Shown: one piece after another, positions 18,499-27,727 of the stretch
How the letters are laid out: the number at the start of each line of letters is the position of its first letter
How positions within the stretch are numbered: the stretch's first letter is position 1
Assembly (NCBI RefSeq): GCF_004795255.1
Contig: NZ_SSBQ01000002.1
Location: 2,933,501-2,997,500, forward strand
Length of the DNA stretch: 64,000 nucleotides
Reading direction: 5' to 3'
Origin: Streptomyces sp. RKND-216
GTDB lineage: Bacteria > Actinomycetota > Actinomycetes > Streptomycetales > Streptomycetaceae
Position numbers and translations under genes: made by a program
Notes under the pieces: model-generated
Seen by the model: the letters and a program-made list of their open reading frames with translations, nothing else
What the model was told of the DNA's origin: nothing
Databases searched by the model: none

Positions 18499-19314
18499 TC
18501 AGGCCGCCAGGTGCAGGTCGTCCCTGGCCCGCGGCGGGCCGCGCCGGGTCACGGCCCCGGTCAGCGGCGCGGACGGCCCGCCGGGCGTCCGGTCCCGGTC
18601 GGGGCGACGTACGGCGTCCTGGCCGTGGCCGCCACTGGCGGTCAGGCCGCGGCGCAGGGCGCCCAGCAGCCGTACGGCCGCGCGCAGCGCCCGTACGGTC
18701 AGCAGCTCCTCCGCCGCGCGGGCGGTGGTGGCGGACAGCCGCACCAGCCGCCACAGGGCGGCTTCGCCGCGGCGCAGCAGCCAGCCGAGCGCGACGGCGG
18801 CGAGGAGGTGGCCGAGCAGCATGGGGAGGGACAGCTGGGCGAGCGCCGAGTCCAGGGCGTTCGGTACGGCGTCCGCACCGCCCGCGTGTGCGGGGGCTCC
18901 GCCTGCCCCCGGCGCGGCGGGCCCGGTGGGGAGCCCGGCGTCGGCGACGATCCGCCGCGCCTCGCCCTCGCTGAGGGCCCGTCCGCCGTCGCCGCAGAGC
19001 AGCGTGCGGGCCAGCGCGGTGACACCGTGGACGTCCGGCCGGGCGGGCGGGGCCGAGGCCGGGGTGTGCCCGGCGGAGAAGAGGACGTGCAGCACGACCT
19101 GTCCCGCGGCGAGCGCGGTGGCGATGCCCGGCAGCGCACGCTCCCGCCCGGCGAGCGGTGCTGCGGCGGCGAGGACGACGGCGCAGCCGGCGCCGAGGGT
19201 CCACAGTGGCACGGGGACACCGGCGGCCGCGGAGTGTCCGGCGGCGGACAGCAGCACACAGACCGCGGTGAACACCGCGGCCCGCAGCAGTCTGAGATCC
19301 GCACCGGCAGTCAT
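18499..19314 (-). CDS. hypothetical polytopic membrane protein
   Basis: A 271-residue protein with about five hydrophobic segments: near residues 10-30, 37-53, 62-82 and two between 165 and 195. A C-terminal tail of about 60 residues is basic and likely cytoplasmic. A Gly/Ala/Pro-rich loop separates the third and fourth segments. It lies upstream of the YcnI gene on the same strand, so it may start the copper operon, but 233 bases separate them. Family not recognised; no metal-binding pattern visible. Confidence 0.65.
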   Translation of the reverse strand: MTAGADLRLLRAAVFTAVCVLLSAAGHSAAAGVPVPLWTLGAGCAVVLAAAAPLAGRERALPGIATALAAGQVVLHVLFSAGHTPASAPPARPDVHGVTALARTLLCGDGGRALSEGEARRIVADAGLPTGPAAPGAGGAPAHAGGADAVPNALDSALAQLSLPMLLGHLLAAVALGWLLRRGEAALWRLVRLSATTARAAEELLTVRALRAAVRLLGALRRGLTASGGHGQDAVRRPDRDRTPGGPSAPLTGAVTRRGPPRARDDLHLAA

Positions 19315-19568
19315 GGCGGCGTCATCATCTCACCGGCTTCTCCCCTCGCCCCCGGCAGGGCCCGGGAGCGGGGCGCGGCGGGAGAAGGTGACCTGGGCCT
19401 TGGGGGCGTGTGCGGGTGGCCGTACACCGGGCGGACAGCCGGGCGCGTCCGCCGATCGGGGGGTACCGAAGGGTCGGGGCTTATCCGGCGACCCCCTTGG
19501 CAATAGGTACGGGTATGGCCGGACGGGCCCTCGTGGTCCGACGTCGAGCCGCGGCCTGGAGGCTGAGC

Positions 19569-20024
19569 ATGAGCATCTGGTGGTCTCTGCACCTGCGTCG
19601 TGAGGCGGCCACGGTGCCCCTCGCCCGGCGGATGCTGCTCGGCGCGATGGACTCGGCCGGGGTGGACCCGGAAATCTCGTACGACCTCGCGGTCGCTCTG
19701 TCGGAGGCCTGCGCCAACGCCGTGGAGCACGGCAGCGGCGGCGCGGACGGGTACCGGGTGACGGCCTGCATCGACGGCGACACCTGCCACATCGAGGTGA
19801 CGGACGGCGGTCCGGGATTCCCCGCGGCGAGCGCCGGCCGTCCAGCCGCGCCCCCGCCGCCCGGAGCGGCGGCCGCGGACGCCGAGGACGGGCGCGGCAT
19901 GTACCTGATCGAGACGCTCGCGGATCACGTCCGCTTCGCCAACAGGCCGCAGCAGGGCGGGGCCGTGGTGAGCTTCGACAAGATCCTCAAGTGGCGCGAC
20001 GACGCGCTGGTCCGCGCCGGCTGA
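19569..20024 (+). CDS. anti-sigma-factor-like ATP-binding protein
   Basis: A 151-residue GHKL ATPase of the RsbW type. The N-box is SEACANAVEHG near residue 43, the G1 box VTDGGPGFP and the G2 box GRGMYLIETLAD. An Ala/Pro-rich insertion lies between G1 and G2. The ATG at 19569 has GGAGG six bases upstream, better than the ATG at 19515. It stands alone on the plus strand, so its sigma or anti-sigma-antagonist partner is elsewhere. Confidence 0.85.
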   Translation: MSIWWSLHLRREAATVPLARRMLLGAMDSAGVDPEISYDLAVALSEACANAVEHGSGGADGYRVTACIDGDTCHIEVTDGGPGFPAASAGRPAAPPPPGAAAADAEDGRGMYLIETLADHVRFANRPQQGGAVVSFDKILKWRDDALVRAG

Positions 20025-20121
20025 GACGCGTCGCAGCCCCCTCTCGCCCGCCCGTGGGGTGGGGCCTTACTGCCCCACGTCTCGGAGAACACCCTGCGCG
20101 CGCGAGTGAACCTCCGATATA

Positions 20122-20136
20122 GTCAACCTGGTTGAC
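20122..20136. promoter_or_regulatory. perfect inverted repeat, probable MarR-type operator
   Basis: GTCAACC-T-GGTTGAC is a perfect 7-bp inverted repeat about one helical turn wide, the kind of site bound by MarR dimers. A MarR gene lies at 20921-21385 and an AhpD-like gene begins 210 bases downstream. AT-rich bases (GATATAG) abut it on the left and could be a -10 element, so binding would block transcription. The rest of the 20025-20346 spacer holds no convincing gene, although an AGGAGAGGGA at 20141 could serve a short leader ORF. Confidence 0.55.
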
Positions 20137-20346
20137 CATAAGGAGAGGGAGCTGCGCGGCCGTGATCGAAGGGGTGGAGGAGGACGGGTGCCGGGCGCGT
20201 CGCGCGGGACCACCCGAGGCGCTCCGGCACCCGTCGCGCCGCCGACGCACGGCGTGCGCCCTCCGCCGCCCCGGCGCCGACAGCGCGCCCGACCGGGAGG
20301 CGACTCCGTCACCCGGGCCCACGGCTGAAGAGAGGAACCGACCACG

Positions 20347-20895
20347 ATGTTCGTCCGCCATGACGTCGCGTCCGCCCCGGAGGGGGCACGCCCGCACCTC
20401 GAGAACACGGCCCGGGGCTTCGGCTTCGTCCCCGCGCCGGTCGCGATGATGGCCGAGTCGCCGGAACTGCTCGAAGGGTTCCTGACAGGAAGCCAGCTGT
20501 TCGACAAGACGTCGTTCACCCTGCTCGAACGCGAGGTGCTGATCCTCACGATGGCCAGCTCGGTGGAATGCCACTACTGCGTGGCGATGCACTCCGCGAT
20601 GCTCACCCGGTCGGGCACGGACGCCTCCCTCGTCGACGCGCTGCGGGAACGCCGGCCACTGGAGGACACGCGGCTCGAGGCACTCCGCGTCTTCACCCTC
20701 GCCGTCATGGCCGGCTGCGGCAGCGTCCGGCCGGACCTCATGCAGGGCTTCCTGGATGCCGGGTACACGCGCCGGAACGCCCTGGAGGTCGTGCTCGGCC
20801 TGGGCGTCTACACCCTCTCGACCTACTCGAACCGCATGACGGAGGCACCGGTCGACGAGCCCTTCCGGGCCTTCGCCTGGCACCCGCAGCACTGA
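20347..20895 (+). CDS. AhpD-like carboxymuconolactone decarboxylase family protein
   Basis: A 182-residue all-helical protein. The AhpD-type redox centre is visible as SSVECHYCVAMHSAML near residue 75 (E-x6-C-x2-C-x3-H pattern), implying thiol-dependent peroxidase or alkylhydroperoxidase chemistry rather than decarboxylation. The ATG follows GAAGAGAGGA. A MarR gene is encoded convergently right after it, and a palindromic operator lies upstream, so induction by an oxidant or reactive organic compound is likely. Confidence 0.85.
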   Translation: MFVRHDVASAPEGARPHLENTARGFGFVPAPVAMMAESPELLEGFLTGSQLFDKTSFTLLEREVLILTMASSVECHYCVAMHSAMLTRSGTDASLVDALRERRPLEDTRLEALRVFTLAVMAGCGSVRPDLMQGFLDAGYTRRNALEVVLGLGVYTLSTYSNRMTEAPVDEPFRAFAWHPQH

Positions 20896-20920
20896 GGCCG
20901 GCCCCCGACCGGCGCAGAGG

Positions 20921-21385
20921 TCACGCGCCCAGCCAGTCCCCCATCCCGTCGAGGCCGCCGTGTCGGCCCAGTCGGGCCAGGGCGTCCTCCATCCCGTCCA
21001 TCTCGCCCGGCCCCACCACCGCGGCCCACTCGTCGCGGAGATGGTTGAGGATGTCGCCGGAGAGGGCCAGTGCTTCCACGCCCCGGGCCGTCAGGGCGAC
21101 CGCGCGCTGGCGCTGGTCGCGCGGGTCCGGCCTCCGTTCGGCGTAGCCCAGCCGTTCGAGCGTGGTGACGGTCTTGCTGGCGGCCTGCTTCGAGACGCCG
21201 AGCCGCCGGGCGAGATCGGAGACGCCGCCGCCCCTGCTGATCATCTGCATCGCCATGCCGTGGGCGGGGCGCAGGTCTCCGTGGCCCGCCTCGGCGAGCC
21301 GCACGTGCAGTTCGTCGATGAGGGCGCGGAACGCCGACAGGAGGAGGAAGGGAAGCGCGTTTCCGGGACGTGCGGAAGGGGGCAT
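20921..21385 (-). CDS. MarR family transcriptional regulator
   Basis: A 154-residue protein with the MarR winged helix: GGVSDLARRLGVSKQAASKTVTTLERLGYAERRPDPRDQRQRAV, including the conserved D-x-R wing (quoted here in part: positions roughly 52-95). ATG 21385 follows a weak ribosome site. It is convergent with the AhpD-like gene, which it probably controls through the 20122 palindrome. No conserved Cys is obvious near the N-terminus, so ligand binding rather than thiol oxidation may release it. Confidence 0.87.
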   Translation of the reverse strand: MPPSARPGNALPFLLLSAFRALIDELHVRLAEAGHGDLRPAHGMAMQMISRGGGVSDLARRLGVSKQAASKTVTTLERLGYAERRPDPRDQRQRAVALTARGVEALALSGDILNHLRDEWAAVVGPGEMDGMEDALARLGRHGGLDGMGDWLGA

Positions 21386-21546
21386 GGCGGACCAGGGACT
21401 CCGGCGGTGTGCGGCGACGCTGCGGGCACGTCGTAACGGGTGCGGCCGCCGCGCGACGACGCGGGGGGCGCGACGACACGGGTGCCGCGCGTCCAGCGTA
21501 GACGTCCGGAGGTCCGTGGGGCCCGCCCCCATCGGCGGGGGCCGGG

Positions 21547-22446
21547 TCAGCCCAGCTGGTCGCGGAGGAAGGCCGCCGACTGCTCCGGGGTGTACGCCTG
21601 CGCCTGCAGCCGCGTCATGATCATCGAGTACTGGTCGATCTCCGCCTGCCGGTCCAGGTAGACCGCGCTGGTCAAGTGCTCCAGGTACACCTTGTCCGGC
21701 AGCGTCGGCTCGTGGAAGCGCAGGATGGTGATCGGGGAGCCCGCTGCCGCGGCGCTCACCTCGAACGGGGCGATCTGGAGTGTGACGTGGGGCAGTTCGC
21801 CGACCTCCAGCAGGTGTTCGAGCTGGGCGCGCATGACGGCTTCGCCGCCGAACGGGCGGCGCAGGACGGCCTCGTCGACCACGGCCCACAGCTTCGGTCC
21901 GCCTGCGCGGTGCAGCAGCTGCTGGCGGCGCATCCGCAGGTCGACCAGCCGGTCGATCTTGCGCGGGGAGGCGTTCGGGTAGCCGAGCCGGCTGACGGCG
22001 TACGCGTACTCCTCGGTCTGCAGCAGGCCGGGCAGGAACTGCACTTCGTAGGTCCGGATGAGGGAGGCGGCCTCCTCGAGGCCGATGTGGAGCTCGAACC
22101 ACTCCTCCAGGACGTCGCTGTACTGGTGCCACCAGCCGGGCGCGTTGGCCTTGCGGGCGAGCTCGAAGTACTCGGTGCGCGTCCCCTCGTCGAGCACGTG
22201 GTAGAGAGTGAGGAGGTCGGCCAGGTCGCGGTGCTTGGAGGCAACCTGGCCGCGCTCCAGCCGGCTGATCTTGGCGTGAGAGCCGCGGATGTGCTTGCCG
22301 GCGTCCTCACGGGTGATGTCGAGGTCCTGACGGAGCCTGCGCAGCCGCGCGCCCAGCAGGATGCGCAGAGCTGTGGGACCGACCTCGTCCTGCGGGGGAA
22401 GGTCGCCTCCGGACGGTGCGCCGATCGGCCGCGGCATCGCGGGCAT
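21547..22446 (-). CDS. Scr1-family (WhiJ-like) XRE regulator with DUF5753
   Basis: A 299-residue protein. An XRE helix-turn-helix occupies residues 25-80 (LGARLRRLRQDLDITREDAG, SHAKISRLERG), and DUF5753 the rest, with the family motifs QFLPGLLQTEEYA and VVDEAVLRRPFGG. It is the intact counterpart of the broken gene at 5220. The adjacent upstream DUF397 gene on the same strand completes a WhiJ-like pair; such pairs affect sporulation or antibiotic timing in the few studied cases. Confidence 0.9.
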   Translation of the reverse strand: MPAMPRPIGAPSGGDLPPQDEVGPTALRILLGARLRRLRQDLDITREDAGKHIRGSHAKISRLERGQVASKHRDLADLLTLYHVLDEGTRTEYFELARKANAPGWWHQYSDVLEEWFELHIGLEEAASLIRTYEVQFLPGLLQTEEYAYAVSRLGYPNASPRKIDRLVDLRMRRQQLLHRAGGPKLWAVVDEAVLRRPFGGEAVMRAQLEHLLEVGELPHVTLQIAPFEVSAAAAGSPITILRFHEPTLPDKVYLEHLTSAVYLDRQAEIDQYSMIMTRLQAQAYTPEQSAAFLRDQLG

Positions 22447-22534
22447 GTCCAACTCCCCAGGTGTGGCCGGTGGATAGCACAGTGTCGCACCTGTGGGGGT
22501 GTCAGGTACAGCTTTCCGGACGGGTTCGTCCGTT

Positions 22535-22783
22535 TCAGGCGAGGGTGCCCTCGGTGACCAGTCCGTCGAACTCGCCGTCCTTGATGCCTCCCAGCAGTGC
22601 GGCGATCTCCTCGCGGCTGTGAACCAGCGCGGGTCCGGACGGGAAGCGGGAGTTGCGGACGGCGACCCGGCCGCCGGGGAGGGCCGCGAGTTCGACGCAG
22701 TTGCCGCCGGGGGCGCTCCGTCCGCTCTTGCGCCACACGGCTCCGGTGATCCGGTCCGCGCGGACTCCGTTGTCGATCTGCAT
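22535..22783 (-). CDS. DUF397 protein
   Basis: An 82-residue protein of the DUF397 family with the motif WRKSGRSAPGGNCVELAAL at residues 17-35 and VAVRNSRFPSGPAL after it. The C-terminus (EIAALLGGIKDGEFDGLV) replaces the usual W-x-x-F segment. It lies 88 bases ahead of the Scr1-type regulator on the same strand and is its probable partner. Confidence 0.85.
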   Translation of the reverse strand: MQIDNGVRADRITGAVWRKSGRSAPGGNCVELAALPGGRVAVRNSRFPSGPALVHSREEIAALLGGIKDGEFDGLVTEGTLA

Positions 22784-23060
22784 CCCGACGTCTCCTTCGC
22801 AGAGGGGGGCCGGCGTACGGAGCCCGTACGACCGTGCTGCAACTGCGGCTGCAAGTGCAGGTGTTCTTACCGATGTGCGCACAACTGTAATTGCATTCGT
22901 GCTTGCACGGCCAGAGTTCGGAGGAGGAGACCGGTACTGATCGTTCAACGTCCCTTTCCGGCAGAGAAGTTGACGTTGCAGAATGACCGGAAGCCGCCCG
23001 GCCCGGGAGACTACGATCCGCGCATCGGACGGTGACCACGGCGACCTGACAGGGGCACAC

Positions 23061-23915
23061 ATGGGCGGCAACCTCGACCACGAACCGGCGGCCGGGCCTG
23101 CCGCGGCAGAACGCGACCTGGGGCTGGACACGCACCACTCCGCGCGGATCTACGACTACTTCCTCGGCGGCAAGACCAACTACCCGCCGGACCGCGAGGT
23201 CGGGGAGAAGCTCCTGGCCGCCTTCCCGGGCTTCCGTACCGCGGCGCGCACCAACCGCGCCTTCATGCACCGGGCCGCCCACCACCTCGCCGAGCGGGGC
23301 ATCCGCCAGTTCCTCGACATCGGCACCGGCATCCCCACCAGCCCCAACCTGCACGAGGTGGTGCAGGCCGTCGCCCCCGACAGCCGGGTGGTCTACGCGG
23401 ACAACGACCCGATCGTCCTGGCGCACGCGCGGGCACTGCTCACCAGCGCCCCCGAGGGCCGCACCGCGTACGTCGACGCGGACATCATGAAGCCGCGCGA
23501 CATCCTGGACTCGCCGCAGCTCCGCGAGACCCTCGACATGGCGCAGCCGGTGGCGCTGAGCCTGGTCGGCCTCTTCCACTACATCACCGACGACCAGCAG
23601 CCCTACGACCTGGTGCGCGCCCTGGTGGACGAGCTCGCTCCCGGCTCGTACCTGGTCTTCTCCCACTGCACGCCGGACTTCGCGCCGGAGGAGTGGAAGA
23701 GCGCCATCCAGGTCTACAAGGCGGACGGCGGCAACGCGCAGGTGCGCAGCCGCGCCGAGATCGAGCGGTTCTTCGACGGCCTGGAGCTGGTCGAGCCGGG
23801 CGTGGAGGTGCCGCACCGCTGGCACCCAGACGCGGACACCGAGCGCCTGGTGGACATCGGCAGCCTGGACGACGCGGCCGTCAGCCTGTGGGCCGGGGTG
23901 GCGCTCAAGCACTGA
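23061..23915 (+). CDS. DUF574 SAM-dependent methyltransferase
   Basis: A 284-residue protein of the actinobacterial DUF574 family. The conserved N-terminal block THHSARIYDYFLGGKTNY and the SAM-binding motif I FLDIGTGIPTSPNLHE near residue 92 are clear; VYADNDPIVLAHA follows as motif II. ATG 23061 has AGGGG at the right distance, and an ORF reaching back to 22983 is less likely. It is divergent from the Scr1/DUF397 pair, a common neighbour for this family. Substrate unknown. Confidence 0.88.
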   Translation: MGGNLDHEPAAGPAAAERDLGLDTHHSARIYDYFLGGKTNYPPDREVGEKLLAAFPGFRTAARTNRAFMHRAAHHLAERGIRQFLDIGTGIPTSPNLHEVVQAVAPDSRVVYADNDPIVLAHARALLTSAPEGRTAYVDADIMKPRDILDSPQLRETLDMAQPVALSLVGLFHYITDDQQPYDLVRALVDELAPGSYLVFSHCTPDFAPEEWKSAIQVYKADGGNAQVRSRAEIERFFDGLELVEPGVEVPHRWHPDADTERLVDIGSLDDAAVSLWAGVALKH

Positions 23916-23950
23916 CCCGCGCGCCGCACCCGAGCGAGCCCGGACACTCA

Positions 23951-23981
23951 AGCGCCCCCGGGACGTCGTCCCGGGGGCGCT
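23951..23981. terminator. hairpin terminator
   Basis: A perfect 13-bp stem (23951-23963 with 23969-23981) and a 5-base loop between the convergent methyltransferase and antiporter genes. Confidence 0.75.
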
Positions 23982-23997
23982 CCTGCTGGGGCGCGCG

Positions 23998-25242
23998 TCA
24001 GCCGTGCGTGGCCGCCGCGTCCGCCGCTTCGGTCGTCACCGGGCCGACGCCGGCGGGCGCGGTGGCGCCGGGCTTCCCGCTGCCGGGCTTGCCGCCGCCG
24101 GTCAGACGGCGGGCCAGCGGCTCCGTCCAGCGTGCGGCGAGCGGGCCGATGACGACCAGCAGCAGCACGTACGCCGTGGCCAGCGGACCGATCCGCGGTT
24201 CCACGCTCACTGCCAGGCCGGCGATGACGATGGAGAACTCACCGCGGGCCACCAGCGTGCCGCCTGCCCGCCAGCGGCCGGCCGTCTTGATGTTCGCGCG
24301 CCGGGCGGCGTACCAGCCGGTGGCGATCTTGGTGCAGGCGGTCACCACGGCCAGCACGAGTGCCGGCAGCAGCACGCCCGGGATCTTGGACGGATCGGTG
24401 TGGAGGCCGAAGAAGACGAAGAAGACGGCGGCGAACAGGTCGCGCAGCGGGGTGAGGAGGTTGTGCGCGCCCTCCGCCACCTCGCCGGACAGGGCGATGC
24501 CGACGAGGAAGGCGCCGACCGCGGCCGAGACCTGGAGCTCCTGCGCGACGCCCGCGACCAGGAGCGTCAGCCCCAGGACGACGAGGAGCAGCATCTCCGG
24601 GTTGTCGGAGGAGACGGCCTTGCTGATGTGGCGGCCGTGCCGCAGGGCCAGGTAGAGGACGGCGCCGACGGTGCCCAGGGAGATGAGCAGGGTGATGCTG
24701 CCGCCGGTCAGGCTGACACCGGCCAGCAGGGCGGTGAGGATCGGCAGGTAGACCGCCATGGCCAGGTCCTCGATGACGAGCACGCCGAGGACGACGGGGG
24801 TCTCGCGGTTGCCGAGACGTCCGAGGTCGCCGAGCACCTTGGCGATCACGCCGGAGGAGGAGATCCAGGTGACGCCGGCCAGGGCGACGGCGGCCACCGG
24901 GCCCCAGCCGAGTATCAGCGCGGCCGCGGCTCCGGGCAGCGCGTTGAGCACGAAGTCGACGACGCCGGACGGATACTGCGTGCGCAGGTTGGTGACCAGC
25001 TCGCTGGCCGTGTACTCCAGCCCGAGGAGGAGCAGGAGCAGGATGACGCCGATCTCGGCGCCGGTCGCGACGAACTCCTCGCTGGCGCCGAGGGGCAGTA
25101 CACCGCCGTGGCCGAAGGCCAGGCCGGCCAGCAGGTAGAGCGGGATCGGCGAGAAGCCGATGCGCCCCGCGAGTCGGCCGAGGATGCCCAGGCCGAGGAT
25201 GATGGCGCCCAGTTCGATGAGCATGGCGGTGGTGTCGTGCAC
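23998..25242 (-). CDS. CPA2 family cation:proton antiporter (KhtU/KefB-like)
   Basis: A 414-residue membrane protein with about 12 hydrophobic segments starting at residue 6. The family's conserved region EIGVILLLLLLGLEYTASEL and the ion-path ISSSGVIAKVL with VIEDLAM are present. The GTG start is seven bases after the stop of the TrkA-C gene, so the two form a pair like KhtT-KhtU, where the TrkA-C subunit gates K+/H+ exchange. The cytoplasmic tail is short, with no NAD-binding RCK domain, consistent with a separate regulatory subunit. Confidence 0.92.
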   Translation of the reverse strand: MHDTTAMLIELGAIILGLGILGRLAGRIGFSPIPLYLLAGLAFGHGGVLPLGASEEFVATGAEIGVILLLLLLGLEYTASELVTNLRTQYPSGVVDFVLNALPGAAAALILGWGPVAAVALAGVTWISSSGVIAKVLGDLGRLGNRETPVVLGVLVIEDLAMAVYLPILTALLAGVSLTGGSITLLISLGTVGAVLYLALRHGRHISKAVSSDNPEMLLLVVLGLTLLVAGVAQELQVSAAVGAFLVGIALSGEVAEGAHNLLTPLRDLFAAVFFVFFGLHTDPSKIPGVLLPALVLAVVTACTKIATGWYAARRANIKTAGRWRAGGTLVARGEFSIVIAGLAVSVEPRIGPLATAYVLLLVVIGPLAARWTEPLARRLTGGGKPGSGKPGATAPAGVGPVTTEAADAAATHG

Positions 25243-25249
25243 GGGCTGG

Positions 25250-25735
25250 TCATCCTCCGGCGATCAGTTCGGCGACGGCGTCGACGCCTTCGCGGGTGCC
25301 GACGACGACGAGGACGTCACCGGCGGCGAAACGGAAGTCGGGGGTGGGCGAGGGCTCTGCTGCGGTCCGGCGCAGCACGGCGACGATGGACGCGCCGGTC
25401 CGGGAGCGGACCTGGGTGTCCCCGAGCGTGCGGCCCCTGTACGGCGACCGGTTGGTCACCTCGATGTGTTCGGTGACCAGGTCGAGCTCGAGATGCTGGT
25501 GGATGTGGGCGACGGGGTCGGGGACGAGCAGCTGGGCGAGTGCGGTGGCCTCGTTGGGTTCGAGCGGCGCCGCGTCCTTGCAGGCGTCGTCGTCCTCCGG
25601 GTCGTGGAAGGCGAGGATCCGGCGGCCGTCCTGATGGGCGACGACGGACAGGTGGTGTCCGGCGTCGGTGTTCAGGTCGTACCGGGCGCCGACCCCGGGG
25701 AGAACGGTCTTGCGGGAGTGGGCGGTGGGCTCCAT
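25250..25735 (-). CDS. TrkA-C (RCK_C) regulatory subunit of the antiporter
   Basis: A 161-residue soluble protein. The C-terminal 75 residues form a TrkA-C domain (YRGRTLGDTQVRSRTGASIVA, then FRFAAGDVLVVVGTREGVDAVAEL). The N-terminal half is the small beta domain of KhtT-like proteins. In related systems this subunit opens the antiporter in response to pH, divalent cations or cyclic di-AMP. It is cotranscribed with the antiporter. Confidence 0.9.
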   Translation of the reverse strand: MEPTAHSRKTVLPGVGARYDLNTDAGHHLSVVAHQDGRRILAFHDPEDDDACKDAAPLEPNEATALAQLLVPDPVAHIHQHLELDLVTEHIEVTNRSPYRGRTLGDTQVRSRTGASIVAVLRRTAAEPSPTPDFRFAAGDVLVVVGTREGVDAVAELIAGG

Positions 25736-26006
25736 GGGCGGGCTCCAGGTGACGGTGTGCCGGTCGTGGCGCGGCACCGGCGCCCGTGCGGTACGGACCG
25801 GTGGCCGCGGTGGACGAGTATGACGCCGCCCGGGTCGGGACACGAGGCGGTGGTGCGTTCCCTTTCACGGGCCGCCTGGGGGTGACTTTTGACCAACACA
25901 TTACCCGACGGCATTGTTCCCAAAAGGCGTCTTTTCGGATGCAGTGGGGCGAAAGTCCGTCCCGGTGGGGCGAAGTTGGCTGTAGGAGGCACGGAGAAAG
26001 CGGAAC

Positions 26007-26043
26007 AGCCGCCCGCCCCACCGGGCCGGTGGGGCGGGCGGCT
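26007..26043. terminator. strong hairpin terminator
   Basis: A perfect 16-bp stem (26007-26022 with 26028-26043) just past the aminopeptidase stop on the minus strand. The rest of the 25736-26067 gap shows no gene and no riboswitch that I can recognise; it should carry the antiporter-operon promoter. Confidence 0.8.
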
Positions 26044-26067
26044 GCCGCATCTGCTCCCGACGCAGGG

Positions 26068-27549
26068 TCAGCTCTTCAGACGGGCCATCCACTCCTCGAC
26101 GTCGCCGCTGGTGCGCGGCAGCGCGGCCGACAGGTTCCGGTTGCCGTCCTCGGTCACCAGGAGGTCGTCCTCGATGCGGACGCCGATGCCGCGGTACTCC
26201 TCCGGCACCGTCAGGTCGTCCGGTTGGAAGTACAGGCCCGGCTCGACGGTCAGGCACATGCCCGGCTCCAGCGTGCCCTCCGCGTACGCCTCGCGGCGGG
26301 CGGCGGCACAGTCGTGCACGTCCATGCCCAGCATGTGACCCGTGCCGTGCAGCGTCCAGCGGCGCTGGAGGCCGAGCTCCAGCACCTTCTCGACCGGGCC
26401 TTCCAGCAGGCCCCATTCGACGAGGCGGGTCGCCAGCACGCGCTGCGCGGCCTCGTGGAAGTCGAGGTACTTCGCACCCGGCTTCACCGCGGCGATACCG
26501 GCCTCCTGGGCCTCGTACACCGCGTCGTAGATCTTCCGCTGGAGGTCGCTGAAACGGCCGTCGACGGGCAGCGTGCGGGTCACGTCGGCGGTGTAGTAGG
26601 TGTGCGTCTCCACGCCGGCGTCCAGCAGCAGCAGGTCCCCGGAGCGGACGGGGCCGTCGTTGCGCACCCAGTGCAGGGTGGTCGCGTGCGGGCCGGAGGC
26701 GCAGATCGAGCCGTAGCCGACGTCGTTGCCCTCGACACGAGCGCGGAGAAAGAAGGTGCCCTCGATGTAGCGCTCGGAGGTCGCCTCGGCGCGGTCCAGG
26801 ACCCTCACCACGTCCTCGAAGCCGCGGACCGTGGAGTCCACCGCCTTCTGCAGCTCGCCGACCTCGAAGTCGTCCTTGACCAGGCGGGCCTCGGACAGAT
26901 AGGTGCGCAGCTCGTCGTCGCGCTCCCTGGTCACCTTGTCGGTGAGCGCAGCCTCGACGGCCGCGTCGTGTCCGCGCACCACGCGGACCGGTCCGGTGGC
27001 TTCGCGCAGTTCCTCGGCGACCTTGCGGACGTCCTTGCAGGGCAGGCCGTACAGCCGTTCGCTCTCGGTGAGGCTGTTGCGCCGGCCCACCCACAGCTCG
27101 CCCTGGCCTCCGAGCCAGAACTCGCCGTTGTCCCGGTCGGAGCGGGGAAGCAGGTAGAGCGCGGCGTCGTGGCCGCCGGCCGCCTTCGGCTCCATGACCA
27201 GCACGCCGTCCTCGGTCTGGTTGCCGGTCAGCCAGGCGTACTCGACGGAGGCGCGGAAGGGGTAGTCGGTGTCGTTGGAGCGGACCTTGAGGTTGCCCGC
27301 GGGGACCACCAGCCGCTCGCCGGGGAAGCGCTCGGACAGCGCGGCGCGGCGGGCGGCGGTCCGCCCGGCCTGCGGGACCGGGGAGAGGTCGGTGCGCTCG
27401 GTGTCGGCCCAGCCGGTGCGCATGTTCTCGGCGAGCTCGTCGGAGACGCCCGGATACAGGCCGTTCTTCCGCTGCTTGACCGGCTGCTCCTCGGCCGTCT
27501 GCTCGTCGGTGGTGTGCTCGTCGGCCGTGTGCTCCTCGGCGGCTGCCAC
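26068..27549 (-). CDS. aminopeptidase P family Xaa-Pro peptidase
   Basis: A 493-residue pita-bread metallopeptidase that removes N-terminal residues preceding proline. The metal ligands can be read in order: the two Asp of LLLDAGVETHTYYTADVTR, His in TGHMLGMDVHDC, Glu in TVEPGLYF and Glu in GVRIEDDLLV. The N-terminal creatinase-type domain spans about residues 60-225. A GTG at 27549 follows GAGGAGGAG and is better than upstream starts. The first 30 residues are Thr/Glu-rich and probably disordered. Confidence 0.92.
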   Translation of the reverse strand: MAAAEEHTADEHTTDEQTAEEQPVKQRKNGLYPGVSDELAENMRTGWADTERTDLSPVPQAGRTAARRAALSERFPGERLVVPAGNLKVRSNDTDYPFRASVEYAWLTGNQTEDGVLVMEPKAAGGHDAALYLLPRSDRDNGEFWLGGQGELWVGRRNSLTESERLYGLPCKDVRKVAEELREATGPVRVVRGHDAAVEAALTDKVTRERDDELRTYLSEARLVKDDFEVGELQKAVDSTVRGFEDVVRVLDRAEATSERYIEGTFFLRARVEGNDVGYGSICASGPHATTLHWVRNDGPVRSGDLLLLDAGVETHTYYTADVTRTLPVDGRFSDLQRKIYDAVYEAQEAGIAAVKPGAKYLDFHEAAQRVLATRLVEWGLLEGPVEKVLELGLQRRWTLHGTGHMLGMDVHDCAAARREAYAEGTLEPGMCLTVEPGLYFQPDDLTVPEEYRGIGVRIEDDLLVTEDGNRNLSAALPRTSGDVEEWMARLKS

Positions 27550-27727
27550 GTCGCTCCTCCTCGTGCGGGTGTCCGGACCGCCCTCCATCGTATGGCGGCG
27601 GCCCGCGCCGTACAGGGGCAAAAGCCTGTGACGTTTCTGTCAGCGGGGCGGCCGGGGGCGCGCGGCGGGCGGGCGGCAAAGGCCCCGCGCCGCGGGGACG
27701 GGACGGCAGGTGGAACGTCCGCCCAGT

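Noticed and set aside
25736..26067. Cyclic di-AMP (ydaO-type) riboswitch ahead of the antiporter operon
   Set aside because: I could not find the conserved ydaO helices or core motifs in the leader.
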